Made by a program: the position numbers and the translations under genes. A stretch of 64,000 bases of DNA from Euglena gracilis (taxonomy: Eukaryota; Euglenida; Euglenophyceae; Euglenales). The notes below the pieces were generated by a model. It saw only the letters and a list, made by a program, of their open reading frames with translations, made no database searches and was not told where the DNA came from. The stretch is taken from positions 17,762,589 through 17,826,588 of the forward strand of contig CP154954.1 of assembly GCA_039621445.1 (NCBI GenBank). Direction: 5' to 3'. Of this stretch, positions 22,630-32,500 are shown piece after piece (the stretch's first letter is position 1; every line of letters starts with the position of its first letter).

Positions 22630-23245
22630 TGTGCCTTGGCACAGGTACTCCACCACGCCGCTTGGGATTCTGTATGCCTCCTCTCGTGACACCCTGTGGG
22701 GGCACCTGCCTCCCAGCTGGAACCGGTGGCGCCGTCTTCCTTTGTCCCCTTGCACCGAGCTTTTGCATCGGCCATCGCACAACACGTTGGTGAGATCCCT
22801 GGCCATCTCCTTCGGTAACCAGAACCGGGTGGGCTTCCGGTAGCCGAAGTCTTCGAACATGCAGTAGTCGAGGTCCACAAAGGCCAGGTCTCGGACTACT
22901 CGCCTCCTGCGGAGCAGCCCGTGCCGGGGAATCTCGATCCACCACTTCGCCGGAGCGAGGTACTGGATGATCTCTTTTGTCTTCCTCACCACCGCATCTG
23001 CTTCCCTCAACCGCCTCGGCCTTGTCGTCATTGCCGACGAGTACTCGGTGCATGGTGGGGATGCTGCCACCAGATCGAAGTCACCAGGGGGATACTGCTG
23101 CCAGTACTCCCATCGCCTGATGTCTGCCACCACATCGGGATGCCACCGGGAGTCCCAGTCGACACTCACGACATGGTAGCCCATTGCCTCGAGGGCCCGG
23201 CGGACACTGCCCGTCTCGGAGAACAGGTCCAGTGCCCAGAGCTCA
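22630..23245 (-). other. C5-cytosine DNA methyltransferase domain of A1
   Basis: Motif I reads LDLFSETGSVRRALEAMGY (Asp codon 23227-23229), followed by VVSVDWD, which would bind S-adenosylmethionine. Motif IV is AASPPCTEYSS with the catalytic Cys at 23050-23052. At motif VI, usually ENV or ENP, the sequence is WWIEIPRHG, so the conserved Asn is Ile (codon 22930-22932). A later block, DYCMFEDFGYRKPTRFWL, matches the region after motif VI in phage/viral-type C5 enzymes. I see no DNMT1 or DNMT3 accessory domain. The origin from host, phage or algal virus cannot be settled here. Confidence 0.88.
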
Positions 23246-23329
23246 CGTCCGCGGCTCTGCTGGTGCTTCTCTTCTTTTGCTTCAGGCGTCACTGAGCCTG
23301 GAGGCACGGATGTGGATGTGGCTTGGGCG

Positions 23330-24470
23330 ATGTTGCTGGATGTTGGATGCGGATGCGGTGTTTCTTGTTGTAGATGTTGTCTTGATCCTTCTTGAGGCGG
23401 TTGTGGTTGATGCTGGTAATCGCTTGGTGGTTGGTGTTGTTGGTGGGGATGCGGCGATGTAGAAGTCGGTTCCGGTGGAGGTTGTTGTTGAGGTAGTTGC
23501 TGAGACGAAGTTGAAGGTTCTTGTGGGAGAGGTAGCGGGGTGTTTCCTTGTGATGATGATGGTGGTTCGAGTGGCGGCTGTAGCGATTGTGGATGTTGCG
23601 GAGGAGATAACGGTTCCTGTGGGCGATGAAGTTGGTGTGGGTGTCGCTGAGATGACGGAGACGGTTCTCGTGGTGGCAGCCGCGAAGGTGGGTGTCGCGA
23701 AGAAGATGAAGGTTCTGGTGGACGATAATGTTGGGGTGGATGTCGCTGCAAAGATGAAGACAGTTCTCGTGGCAGTGGCTGCGATGGCGGATGTCGTGAT
23801 GTGGATGAAGGTTCTCGTGGGAGTTGTGGTTGGTGTGGGTGTGGCTTAGATGATGTAGTCGGTTCTCGTGGCGGCAGCGGCGATGGTGGATGCTGTGGAT
23901 AAGATGAAGGTTCTGGTGGATGTTGACGTCGGAGTAGATGTCGCTCTGATGATGATGCGGGTTTGTGGGGTAGCTGCTGTCGAGGTAGTTGTTGCGGTGA
24001 AGATGAAGGTTCTGGTGGGAGTGGTCGTTGGGGAGGATGCAGCTTGGATGATGGTGTCGGTTCTAGTGGCGGCGGCTGCAGTCGGTGTCGGGGTTCGGAT
24101 GTCCGTTCTGGTGGGAGATGTCGTTGGAGGAGATGTTGGGGTGGGGATGACGGTTCTTGTGGATGATGCCGCTCGTGGGGTGGCTGCTGCGGGTTACATG
24201 TCCGTTCTGGTGGGGGATGTCGATGGTGGAGATGCTGGGGTGGAGATGACGGTGCTTGTGGCTGATGATGCTCGTGGGGTGGCTGCAGCGGGTTAGAGGA
24301 GCGTTTTGGTGGGAGCTGTTGATGGTGGGGATGTTTGGGTGGAGATGACGGTTCTTGTGGCGGATGATGCTCGTGGGGTGGCTGCCGGGTTTCTGGTCGC
24401 TTGTTGTCGGGCTGTTGCATGGCTGTCAGGCTTCTTGGGTGCTCTTCTTGTGGTGGATGCCGGTCGGTGT
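23330..24470 (-). repeat. His/Pro-rich repeat tract in A1 pol linker
   Basis: About 20 imperfect units of roughly 45-60 bases encode a His, Pro, Ser and Gln-rich chain between the gag end and the methyltransferase. The units vary too much to be a recent minisatellite. Element A2 has no comparable tract in the same place. Confidence 0.7.
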
Positions 24471-24893
24471 CACGCAGTGGATGTTGCTTTCTTTGGGGTA
24501 GGTGTTGCTTTTCTTGTTGTGGATGCCGGTTGGTGTCGCGGGGAGGGTGTTGTGTGGTATATGTTGACCCTTGAGGTGGTTGTCGCGATGAGGTTGTTGT
24601 TTCCTGCTTACTTCCTTTTCCCTTGGAGTGGTTGTTGTTCTTTGTCGTTGATCTTTGCCATTTCCTTGGCATAGATCTCTCCCTTTTTCTTCCTTCCTTC
24701 CCTTTGTGCCTTGATCCCTTTCGGGTTGTGTCATCGGAGGTGATTGTCTTGGCTTGCGGTTTCTTTTCTTTTTCTCCACCACCTGCCATCCTTCCTCCTC
24801 TCAATGCCTGGACAGGGTGGTGGAGCACACCTGCACGGTTCTCACCTCGTGCACTTCCTCTTGCCCGTCTCCGGCTCGGGGTTTTGACTGCCT

Positions 24894-24932
24894 GCCCAGG
24901 CCTCCTCCCCTGGGGCCTGGGCGGCCCCTTCA
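24894..24932 (-). promoter_or_regulatory. Candidate recoding hairpin at A1 gag stop
   Basis: The gag TGA (24930-24932) is followed after 7 bases by GCCCAGGC (24915-24922) and its inverted copy GCCTGGGC (24894-24901), with a GC-rich loop that can pair further. The same stop, spacing and stem occur in A2 (46503-46541). Because pol has no ATG and lies in another frame, the hairpin may promote frameshifting or reinitiation. This role is inferred. Confidence 0.6.
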
Positions 24933-27900
24933 CTCCTCACACTCCTCCACTGCGGCGACACTCCTCCCTCGGCCGCCGTCCTTTTCACCTTTGCCTTTTC
25001 CATCTCCCTTTCCTCTGCTCTTGCCTTTCTCATCGCCTTTGCGTTTGCCACCCTTGTCTTGTCCACCACCTTTGCCATCTCCTCCCTTTGACCATTGTGG
25101 GTTGCCTTTTCCTTTGCCTTTGGCATCCCATGAGTTGTTCCACGACGCTCCGCCTTGGTACGGGGCATTCTGCCACTGTCCCGATGATGACCACTCTGGT
25201 TGTCGATCTCCTCCCTTCACCGCCGGTGGCGGTGAAGGTGCACTTTGGGTGGGCTGTGGTCCGGGTTGCACCGTGCTTGTCGGTTGCTCCTCCTTCTTCT
25301 CAGACACCTTTGGAGGTGTCGGGGGCCTCTTATCTTGCCGTTTGTTTCCCTTGCCCACTTGCCGGACAACTTCTTCCTCTTCTTCTTCTGCACCATCCCA
25401 CTCTGCATCCACTTCCCGGTGCCACCGCGGCTGTGGCCGATGGTCTTGCCTTTGGGGGCCGGAGCTTTGCTGCGGCTCGGGCGCGTTGGCGATCCGCTCC
25501 TCCGTTCGGAGCCAACGAGTCATCAGCTCGTTGATTTCTTTCGGCCCCAACTCCGCATTGTCCGGGGAGACCTTGACAACGCTCCCGCCTTGGAGCCGCT
25601 GCCGGTCATAGAGGATTTTGATGGCATGCCGATGCTCTTCCCCTTGCGGCGTCACCTTCACTCGCTTTCCGAACCGTCGCACGGCAAGTGGTCTCAGCCC
25701 GGTCTCCGCCAGCACCATGTTCTCCACCTCCTCTGTGGCCACATCGATTGGCAGCCCATCGAGCACCAAGGTGCCCCTCTCTGTCCTTTTGTCCTCCTCC
25801 GTCGCCAGCTTTCTTCGCCACGGATCCCTTGGGATCGCATTCATCAACAGGCGACTCAGTTCTGCATCACTGACATCGCCAAGTTGCCCAGCCAGGGTCA
25901 TCATCTGTGCGTAGAGCTCACGCCACGACTTCTCCGTTGGCTTGCCCGCGTGCGCCATCTTCAGCCGGTGGAGCTTGCGGCGGAGGACCTCCTTGTCTTC
26001 CGCACCGAACTCCAGGTCGAGGCGCGCCCAGTACTCCTCGTACCCGAGGTCCGGATTGGCTTCCAGCTCCTGGACCACCAGGAGAGCCCCGGCCTCGTCG
26101 AGTGCACTTCGCAGCAACGCCAATCGCTGTGCGTCGGTCATTGCTGGCATCAGCCCTTCCGTTTCTCGTAGATACGGAATCCACTTTCTTCTCCACATTG
26201 GCCAATCTTCTGCGATCCCGCTGAACCTTCCGGGATGTCTGCCGCTGATGGACTCCAGGAGTTGTGGGGGTAGGAGTTGGAGTTGTGGACTGACGGTGTG
26301 TGCTTGCACTGGGGCGATGGTCACTTCCACCCCCCGCACCGCCGTTCTGGTTGTGCTCCTGGGTGGCTGTGTCACTTGCGTCATTGGCATCACTGCTTGT
26401 ACTGGGATTGATGTAACTGCTTCACTTTGCACCATTGATCGCGTGCTCTTTCTTGCCAACCTGAACGCCGGTCGCACCGCAACCGAAGATTGTTGTCGTG
26501 CTTGTATTTCTGGGTACGGTTGGGACGGAAATGTGTGGACCTCTGCACGTTGACGGACTTCTTCACGGGGGATGTGTGGTTCCTGGATGGGCGTTGTTGT
26601 GCTGAGCTGTAGCCGTGCGACTTGTCTCGCCAGATCTTGCACTTCTCGCTCCATCTGTTCACTGCTGCTCATATTGGGGCGTGATTGTTGCCGGATTAGC
26701 TGAATGTCCCTCTGTATTTCCCTGAGCTGTGTCTTTGTCTCCTTGATGGCCTTGGAGAACGCTCCCTCCCAATGGAGCACTCTCTCCCGCAATTGTTGGA
26801 TGCCGTCCTCCATCTCTTCCGCTGATTGCAGTGGTTGTTGTGGGAGTTGAAGTCGTTTGATCTCCTCGTGCATCTTGTTCTCCACCCGCTCCATGGCCCT
26901 TGCCAGTGCTTCGTTCGCCATCTCGACCTTCTTGCTCAGCCGGAGAAGGTCTCTGTCCTTCTCATCTTTGGCTCGGGCCATGGAGGTCTCCAGGGCTTGT
27001 ACCCTGCCCCCAAGGAGATGGAAGTCGTGCACCTGGATCTCGAGCTTCCGGACGTACTCCGTCGTCTCGCGCTTGAACTGCTTGTTGTTCTGCTCGAGGG
27101 CCTGCACCTTGAAGATCAGATCCTGGATGAGAGTGTCGGATGTGGTCGGTTGTTGGAGTTGCGTTGTCTGTTGTTTTTGCTTCATCTCCTGGATCTCCTT
27201 TGCCATCACCGCCACCTGAGTCTGTTGTGCTTGTTTCATTGCCTCCACCTCCTTCTTGATCGCCGTCACTTCCTCCACCATTGCCCGTTTCAGTCGGTTT
27301 TTCGATTGTTCGATTTCTTGGATCCGCACCGTCATTCTGTTCATTGCCACCTCCATCTCCGGGTTCTGGATCGGTTGTTGTGGTTTTGGTGATCCTTTTG
27401 CTGCTTGCTGCTCGTGTTCGCGCCGCATCATTTCCACTAGGGACCGGATGTCGCTGTTTCGCGTCACTGTTTCCATCTTGATCTGCTCCTTCACCATTTG
27501 GACCTCGCTTTCAACGACGGTGATTCGCGCATCGTGTTTGCTGATTGCGTGTATTGTCGCGGTGTCGATGGCTGCACCATTGGAGGATGATGATGATGCC
27601 GCCTCGGTCTTGATCTGCTCCTTCAACCCTTGGACATCTCGTTCCACCATCGCGAAGCGAACCTCGTGCTGTGTGATCGCAGTTTGCGCAGCACTCGCGG
27701 CTTCGTGCAGCGTTGTGGTCTCCGCCGCGCATCGCATTGAAACGTCATACGCACGTGTTGCTTGCTCGCGGACGAGATTGACTGCGGTGTCGCACGCGGT
27801 GATCAGTCGTTTGACTACCTCGATGTCTTGTTGTTGTTGCGCCGCCATCGCTTCGATGTCGTTGAACACGTCGTCCTGCTTGTAGTCACCCTCGGTAGGC

Positions 27901-28250
27901 CACCATCCTCCTTCAGACCCCCAAGGTTCCCACCGTTGTTCCTCCCACTGCTCCTGCTCCTCTGTCTCCTCTGCTCCCCCTTCCTCTGGGGAGAGTGTCG
28001 GGACCTTCTGGGGCCGGGGAGTGGCCCCAGAGGAAAACGGGGTCCGCAGCCCCATGTCTCGGCTCCCTTGGGGGGGCTGCGGTCCATCGGTTGGGTCCGG
28101 GACGTCGGATGTCGGGGAGGAGTAGGATGGGGGATGAGGGCTGAAGGATGGGGGATGTGTGGTGTATGAGAAGGAGGGTGGGGGACGGATGGAGAAGATG
28201 GAGGGATGGTTTGGGTCGGAGTCGGTGGGGGAGAAGGGTGGAGGCAGCAC
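24930..28250 (-). CDS. A1 Gag with coiled coil, capsid and RRM-like domain
   Basis: The intact 1106-codon frame starts at an ATG 324 bases from the 5' LTR edge and ends TGA at 24930. Residues 1-110 are Pro/Ser-rich. About 130-570 is predicted coiled coil, rich in Gln, Glu, Lys and Arg heptads (for example IKKEVEAMKQAQQTQVAVM). About 665-820 matches a retrotransposon capsid (RHPGRFSGIAEDWPMWRRKW ... SWRELYAQMMTLAGQL). About 827-900 looks RRM-like: LVLDGLPI, an alpha helix, VRRFGKRVKVTP, a second helix and GGSVVKVSP. The C-terminus is a GKGKG-rich basic tail in place of zinc knuckles. The protein would package element RNA. Confidence 0.9.
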   Translation of the reverse strand: MLPPPFSPTDSDPNHPSIFSIRPPPSFSYTTHPPSFSPHPPSYSSPTSDVPDPTDGPQPPQGSRDMGLRTPFSSGATPRPQKVPTLSPEEGGAEETEEQEQWEEQRWEPWGSEGGWWPTEGDYKQDDVFNDIEAMAAQQQQDIEVVKRLITACDTAVNLVREQATRAYDVSMRCAAETTTLHEAASAAQTAITQHEVRFAMVERDVQGLKEQIKTEAASSSSSNGAAIDTATIHAISKHDARITVVESEVQMVKEQIKMETVTRNSDIRSLVEMMRREHEQQAAKGSPKPQQPIQNPEMEVAMNRMTVRIQEIEQSKNRLKRAMVEEVTAIKKEVEAMKQAQQTQVAVMAKEIQEMKQKQQTTQLQQPTTSDTLIQDLIFKVQALEQNNKQFKRETTEYVRKLEIQVHDFHLLGGRVQALETSMARAKDEKDRDLLRLSKKVEMANEALARAMERVENKMHEEIKRLQLPQQPLQSAEEMEDGIQQLRERVLHWEGAFSKAIKETKTQLREIQRDIQLIRQQSRPNMSSSEQMEREVQDLARQVARLQLSTTTPIQEPHIPREEVRQRAEVHTFPSQPYPEIQARQQSSVAVRPAFRLARKSTRSMVQSEAVTSIPVQAVMPMTQVTQPPRSTTRTAVRGVEVTIAPVQAHTVSPQLQLLPPQLLESISGRHPGRFSGIAEDWPMWRRKWIPYLRETEGLMPAMTDAQRLALLRSALDEAGALLVVQELEANPDLGYEEYWARLDLEFGAEDKEVLRRKLHRLKMAHAGKPTEKSWRELYAQMMTLAGQLGDVSDAELSRLLMNAIPRDPWRRKLATEEDKRTERGTLVLDGLPIDVATEEVENMVLAETGLRPLAVRRFGKRVKVTPQGEEHRHAIKILYDRQRLQGGSVVKVSPDNAELGPKEINELMTRWLRTEERIANAPEPQQSSGPQRQDHRPQPRWHREVDAEWDGAEEEEEEVVRQVGKGNKRQDKRPPTPPKVSEKKEEQPTSTVQPGPQPTQSAPSPPPAVKGGDRQPEWSSSGQWQNAPYQGGASWNNSWDAKGKGKGNPQWSKGGDGKGGGQDKGGKRKGDEKGKSRGKGDGKGKGEKDGGRGRSVAAVEECEE

Positions 28251-28558
28251 TGATGGGGCTTCATAGAGCGATGGGAACGGGGGGAAAAGGGGATTTCCGG
28301 TTGACTTTCCTTTCCGTGGGGTGGGGGTTCGATCCCGAGGGCTATCGAGATCAAAATCATTTGTACTTGGGGACAGCAGGGCTAGGGCTGTGCATTGGGC
28401 ATCCCCGTGGGGCTACCACGGAGATGTGATGGGGGGCCCCCGTAGGGGATTGCGGGCATCGCTGGGGTGGGGTCGCGGAGTGCTGGACCTCGGCCGGTGA
28501 TGTGAAAGTTCACCTCAGAGTGGGCCGCGAGGAATGGGTTGTTGTGTGGGGTAGGGTC

Positions 28559-28574
28559 GTAAGCCTCTGCTACC
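28559..28574 (-). other. A1 primer-binding site
   Basis: Minus-strand GGTAGCAGAGGCTTAC directly follows the 5' LTR; with the last LTR T it gives TGGTAGCAGAGG. That 12-base string is complementary to the CCTCTGCTACCA 3' end of the common eukaryotic initiator tRNA-Met. The same string follows the 5' LTR of A2 (50124-50135). Confidence 0.88.
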
Positions 28575-29214
28575 AGTTTCCCAGGGGGGGTCCCGGTCTC
28601 GCTGGGGTTCCGGCAGGGTGGGTCCCGGGTCACGGATCCGGCGAGGGGGGGTGCGCGGGTGGGATCAGCTCCCACGGAGGCCCTGGGAAGCTCCGTGGGT
28701 GCTTGGAATGGGTTGGGATCCATTTTTTAGTATTCCCGGCGGCGGAGTGGAGGGGGGTGCCTCCTGCGATGCCTCTGGGGGTCTGCGGAGCCGCTTAGGT
28801 GGGCCCTCGCATGGGGGGAAATTGAGGGGGGACAGAGGGGGGGCGGAAAAGCCTGGGTGCTAGGGGTTTTCAGGGGGTGCTTCCCACCCTTATAGCCACT
28901 TAGCCCAGCCAAATCCAGAAAGTACCTTTGAAATTGCCTTGGGGCGCTCCTGGTAGGCCAATTCCTTGAGGTTTTCTTTGATCTCCTTGAAGGTATTTTC
29001 TCCTTTGGCAGTTTCCTTTGGTTTCTTTGAATTCTTTGATTTTGACTAAATTGAACAATTGAACTTGAACAATTGAATTCCAATGCACAAATCAGATTGA
29101 ATCCATTGAAACAAGGGAGCCTGCGGAAGGCAAATGCAGAAAGGGGGTGGTCAGGTAGTAGCGGAGGGTTCCGATACTTTGTGTGCGCATGCGCTCAGGC
29201 CGCCGCCGCCCACA
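28575..29214 (-). repeat. Element A1 5' LTR
   Basis: This copy is 640 bp, the same length as the 3' LTR. It differs at about 18 sites, mostly single substitutions plus two small indels near 28590 and 28660. It contains the element promoter by position, although no TATA-type box is clear to me. Confidence 0.94.
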
Positions 29215-29526
29215 CATGTCAGTAGGCAATCGCCACAAACCAATGATGCGCAATTGTGCACATAAGCATCATGTTGGAAGCTTATGCTGTCCGGGTTGCG
29301 TGTGCAGATATGCACTGCGGGCATATCGTTTCGTAGTCTATGGCATGCTGTACATAACCACAATAGTGGACCATTTTCCTGGAAATCCAGGACGAAATTT
29401 CCTCCAAAATATTGGGCTAATACCCTTGGAGATTTCGCATTCCAAAAACGCCAAGTGTGGCTGGTTGTGAAAATACCGGGTTGATCCCGGTGGAACAAGG
29501 GCTTGATCCACTTGTTCAGCCAGGGG

Positions 29527-32500
29527 TCACTGCTTTTTTGCGATCATATTGATCCTAGCCTGGCGAGTGTTGAGGAGGTCCACTCTGGACAACACGTCCT
29601 CAGTCCAAAATGGCTCATCGGCCTCGTGAGGGACATTAGACCGAATCGGTCTGATTGTGGGTTTGCGCTTAGCGCCTTCAGAGGTTGCAGCCACATAGCT
29701 GGCCATGGGTATAGTAGGCCTATGGCCAGTGCCAGAGCCGTCTCCACCAGAAGGTGGCGGCTCATCATCCCGTCGCTGTTCAGCGGGCTTGCAGCCTTCG
29801 GCTGAAGGTTTAGCCTTAGGCTTCTTATGTTTGCCATATCGGCGTTCTTCCCGAGGGTCTGCCGGAGGCAGTGGTCTTTCCGCCGTTGGCGGTTTCGGGG
29901 CTGCCGGTTTGGCAGGAGGTGCCGATAATTTGGCAGGAGGTGGTTGCATATCTGCTGTTGGCGGTGTTGGTGCAGCTGGTTTGGCTGCTGGGATATCTAA
30001 CTCCATTGGAGTTGTGATCGCAGCCTGTACGGCTGTTGTGCAGCTATTTGCAGCCGTAACCCTTTGGGTTTCGGCAGGGGAAGCGGCTGGTGAGCCTCGA
30101 GGGGTCAGTACTGCTGATACTGCGGACATTGCCGCGGTCAGACCCTATAGCACACCACCTAAAACACCTGTAGGTATTGTTGGTGATGCGACAGGTTCTG
30201 TCGGGGTTGGTGCCGTTGGCACTGCGGGTAAGGCTAGGGGTGGTACCGGAGGTACCGGTGGCCGTTCGGCATCGAATGTAGGAGATTCAGTCTCTGAGCT
30301 GACATCACCTTCAGGTGGAAGGGGTGTCCTAGAGCCCATTGGGACTGGTGGAAGGGCTGATTTCTGCGTTTCATCAGCACATATGTCTTCCAGCCGTTCC
30401 ATGCGGTCTTCACCGCCCTCACCATCATTCTCCCTACTGTCCTCCACCGTTTCTGGTGAAGCGGCAGTGGCTGCTGGTTGTTCCGCTATAGCGGTAAGCA
30501 CAGGTGTTGGTTGCGCAATCGCGCTGGTGATGGGAGTCGCTATTGCGGGCTGGGGGGAAGAGATAGCCACAGAAGATTGACTCTCCTGGAATCCCTTAGG
30601 GATAAATGGTTCCGCAGTAGCCGACAGGCTTGAACCGATATAGTGCCTACCACGCCCGAAAACGGGTGGAGGTGTTTCACCAGGAATTCCCGGGGGAACG
30701 GGTGTTGCCGATTGCGGCTGAGCTGTGACTGATGTTGCCAGTTGCGGCTGGGTTGAGGATTCCGATTGCGGAACTTCCGCAGCCGGTTGCGGCTGTGGCC
30801 GTGGCACATGTCTTTTCCGTAATCGGAAAAGATCCCATGGTTTCCTTTCGTCTTCAACCATTCTGTGGTTGAAGCGCAGGAGGGGTGGGGCCATGCCCAG
30901 CTCGTTCCGTCTGCCGCCTTGGAAAAACGGCTGGAACAGCGCCTTATCGAGCGTATCGCCGAATCGGCGTTTGACATAATCGTCCATGCTTTCCTTCTCG
31001 AACCGGGGCCAGATGGGGACATACATAGTCCGGGGGAATTTCCCTATCGGGATTGAGATAATAATATATCTCCATGATCTGGCAGGCCCACGCCCTGAAC
31101 CAGAATTGCTGCAAATACAGCAGGAGTTGACGGTGGTTGTGTCGCCCGTTCGAGCTTTGGTGAACATCCTTTGGATTTCTGCAACGGTGCAGCAGCATGA
31201 CGCGCTTTGGCGCTGCCTGCGGGACATTGGCCTGTTGGCCTTCCTCGTCCTGGCCTTCGGCCTGTGGTTGAGTACTGCGTACTCCGAATCCCCAGAAGTC
31301 CACTGCAAATTTTTCGTGACAGTGGGAACATCTGACGATGTACGTCTGGGGGAAGCGTAGGTCAATATCGACCACTTCGAAGTGATAGGCATATTTCCAG
31401 TGGTAGAAGACTTGCAGATTGCTGCAGAACATGTTTTCTGCCAATTTGGCAATATTGTCAGGCAGTGGGTAGATCTCCCACTCCAGGCCTTTTGGGCCCA
31501 CACTGCGAATGCAGTCGAATAACTGCCGTAGCAGATCTTTACCTGTATTGTATCGGTCTTCCCGACCACAACCCAGGTAAGGATATCCACAGGAGTTCAA
31601 GAATCTGCCGAAACTTTGGGTGGGGTATCCCGCCCAGAACCAAACATGCCAGAATCCCGGCAGATCGTCCAGTATCGGACCGAGGATGACGTTGCCCTCA
31701 TAGGCATACAGAGTTCCATCATGGTGGAACTCACGGTTACGCTCCAGATAGAGCTGTCGGGTCACGGTCACAACGGGAGATGCGACCTAGATTGGGAGAG
31801 AAAGTTCGTTTTGGAACTTTCGCATGGCCTCGAATGCGAGTTCATGGTTGCTTTTGATGTGCTCGAATAGAGCTTCCATGTCGGCCTCATAGACGTTCCG
31901 ATATTGGCCTTTCTGGCCTTTAGCTGGGGGTCGTTTGGGAGCACTTTCGGCTTTACCCCTGCCCGATCGGGCTTCCCTTCGGGCAATCTCTTCTCTGGCT
32001 TGTTTCCAAGCATGAGGATTGAGATTGGCTGCAAAACGAGGGCCTATAAAGATCGGATTTATATCGCTTGTGCGGCCAATCAATTCCTGTGGGGCATAAG
32101 CCATTTTGGCGGCTGGGTAAGCTGCAGGTTGATCCTGCATGTCCGCCAATAGCGGTGGGTTATTGTCAGGGAGGGGTTCGCCTCTAGGCGGATCGATGTA
32201 GGTGGGGTTACGTACACGTTCGAGGGTATCCTCGAAAAATTTATTCACGCGTGCACGCTCTGCAGCTTCGTGCTCGACTTCTGCCCTTTCTGCTCTTTGC
32301 GCCAGTTCGGCTTGTTCGAGCTGTTGTCGGGTGGGTTCAGGAACAGGCAGTACCTCGGTGGTGGCTTGTTGGCCTGGAGATACCGGTGTTTCCTGGGGTG
32401 GTGTCGCCTTTGGCGCGATGACAGGCTGTGGCGTCGTTGGCGCTGCTACAGGCTGTGACGCCGTTGGCGCTGCTGTGGCTGCTGGTTCTGCTGACTTTGC

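Larger units (their letters stand above)
21127..24933 (-). pseudogene. A1 pol N-terminal part: linker, C5-MTase, protease, RT start
   Basis: The 1268-codon frame starts at the end of gag without an ATG; a TGA closes it at 24937-24939. Residues about 60-150 are Lys-rich. About 150-540 is a His/Pro/Ser/Gln repeat array (units like HPPQEPSSPP), and 560-765 is the methyltransferase. An aspartic protease follows with ALIDTGAQTSLCR near residues 830-845 and ILGYPWLKV. A Glu-rich spacer leads to the RT N-terminal half (WRLVCDYALTNKQL, STVDLRDAFHQVALD). The frame ends where the RT frameshift occurs, so the first three domains are intact and only RT onward is broken. Confidence 0.92.
15612..29214 (-). 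mobile_element. Ty3/gypsy element A1 with C5 DNA methyltransferase
   Basis: Two LTRs of exactly 640 bp (15612-16251 and 28575-29214), a CATG duplication (15608-15611 and 29215-29218), a tRNA-type primer site and a polypurine tract define complete boundaries. The order is gag (28250-24930), then pol: His/Pro-rich linker, C5-cytosine methyltransferase, aspartic protease, RT, RNase H, integrase and chromodomain. RT-RNase H before integrase makes it Ty3/gypsy, and the C-terminal chromodomain makes it a chromovirus type. The LTRs differ at about 18 of 640 sites by eye. Pol has two frameshifts and three in-frame stops, so the copy is dead but fairly recent. Confidence 0.95.

Noticed and set aside
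23475-24296. Plus-strand Val/Met/Ala-rich frames that look membrane-like
   Set aside because: They are the reverse reading of the His/Pro repeat tract and have no independent support.
24623-26171. Long plus-strand frames over the A1 gag and pol start
   Set aside because: They are antisense to Gag, whose coiled coil and capsid are clear. Their composition is what a Lys/Glu/Gln-rich gene gives in reverse.
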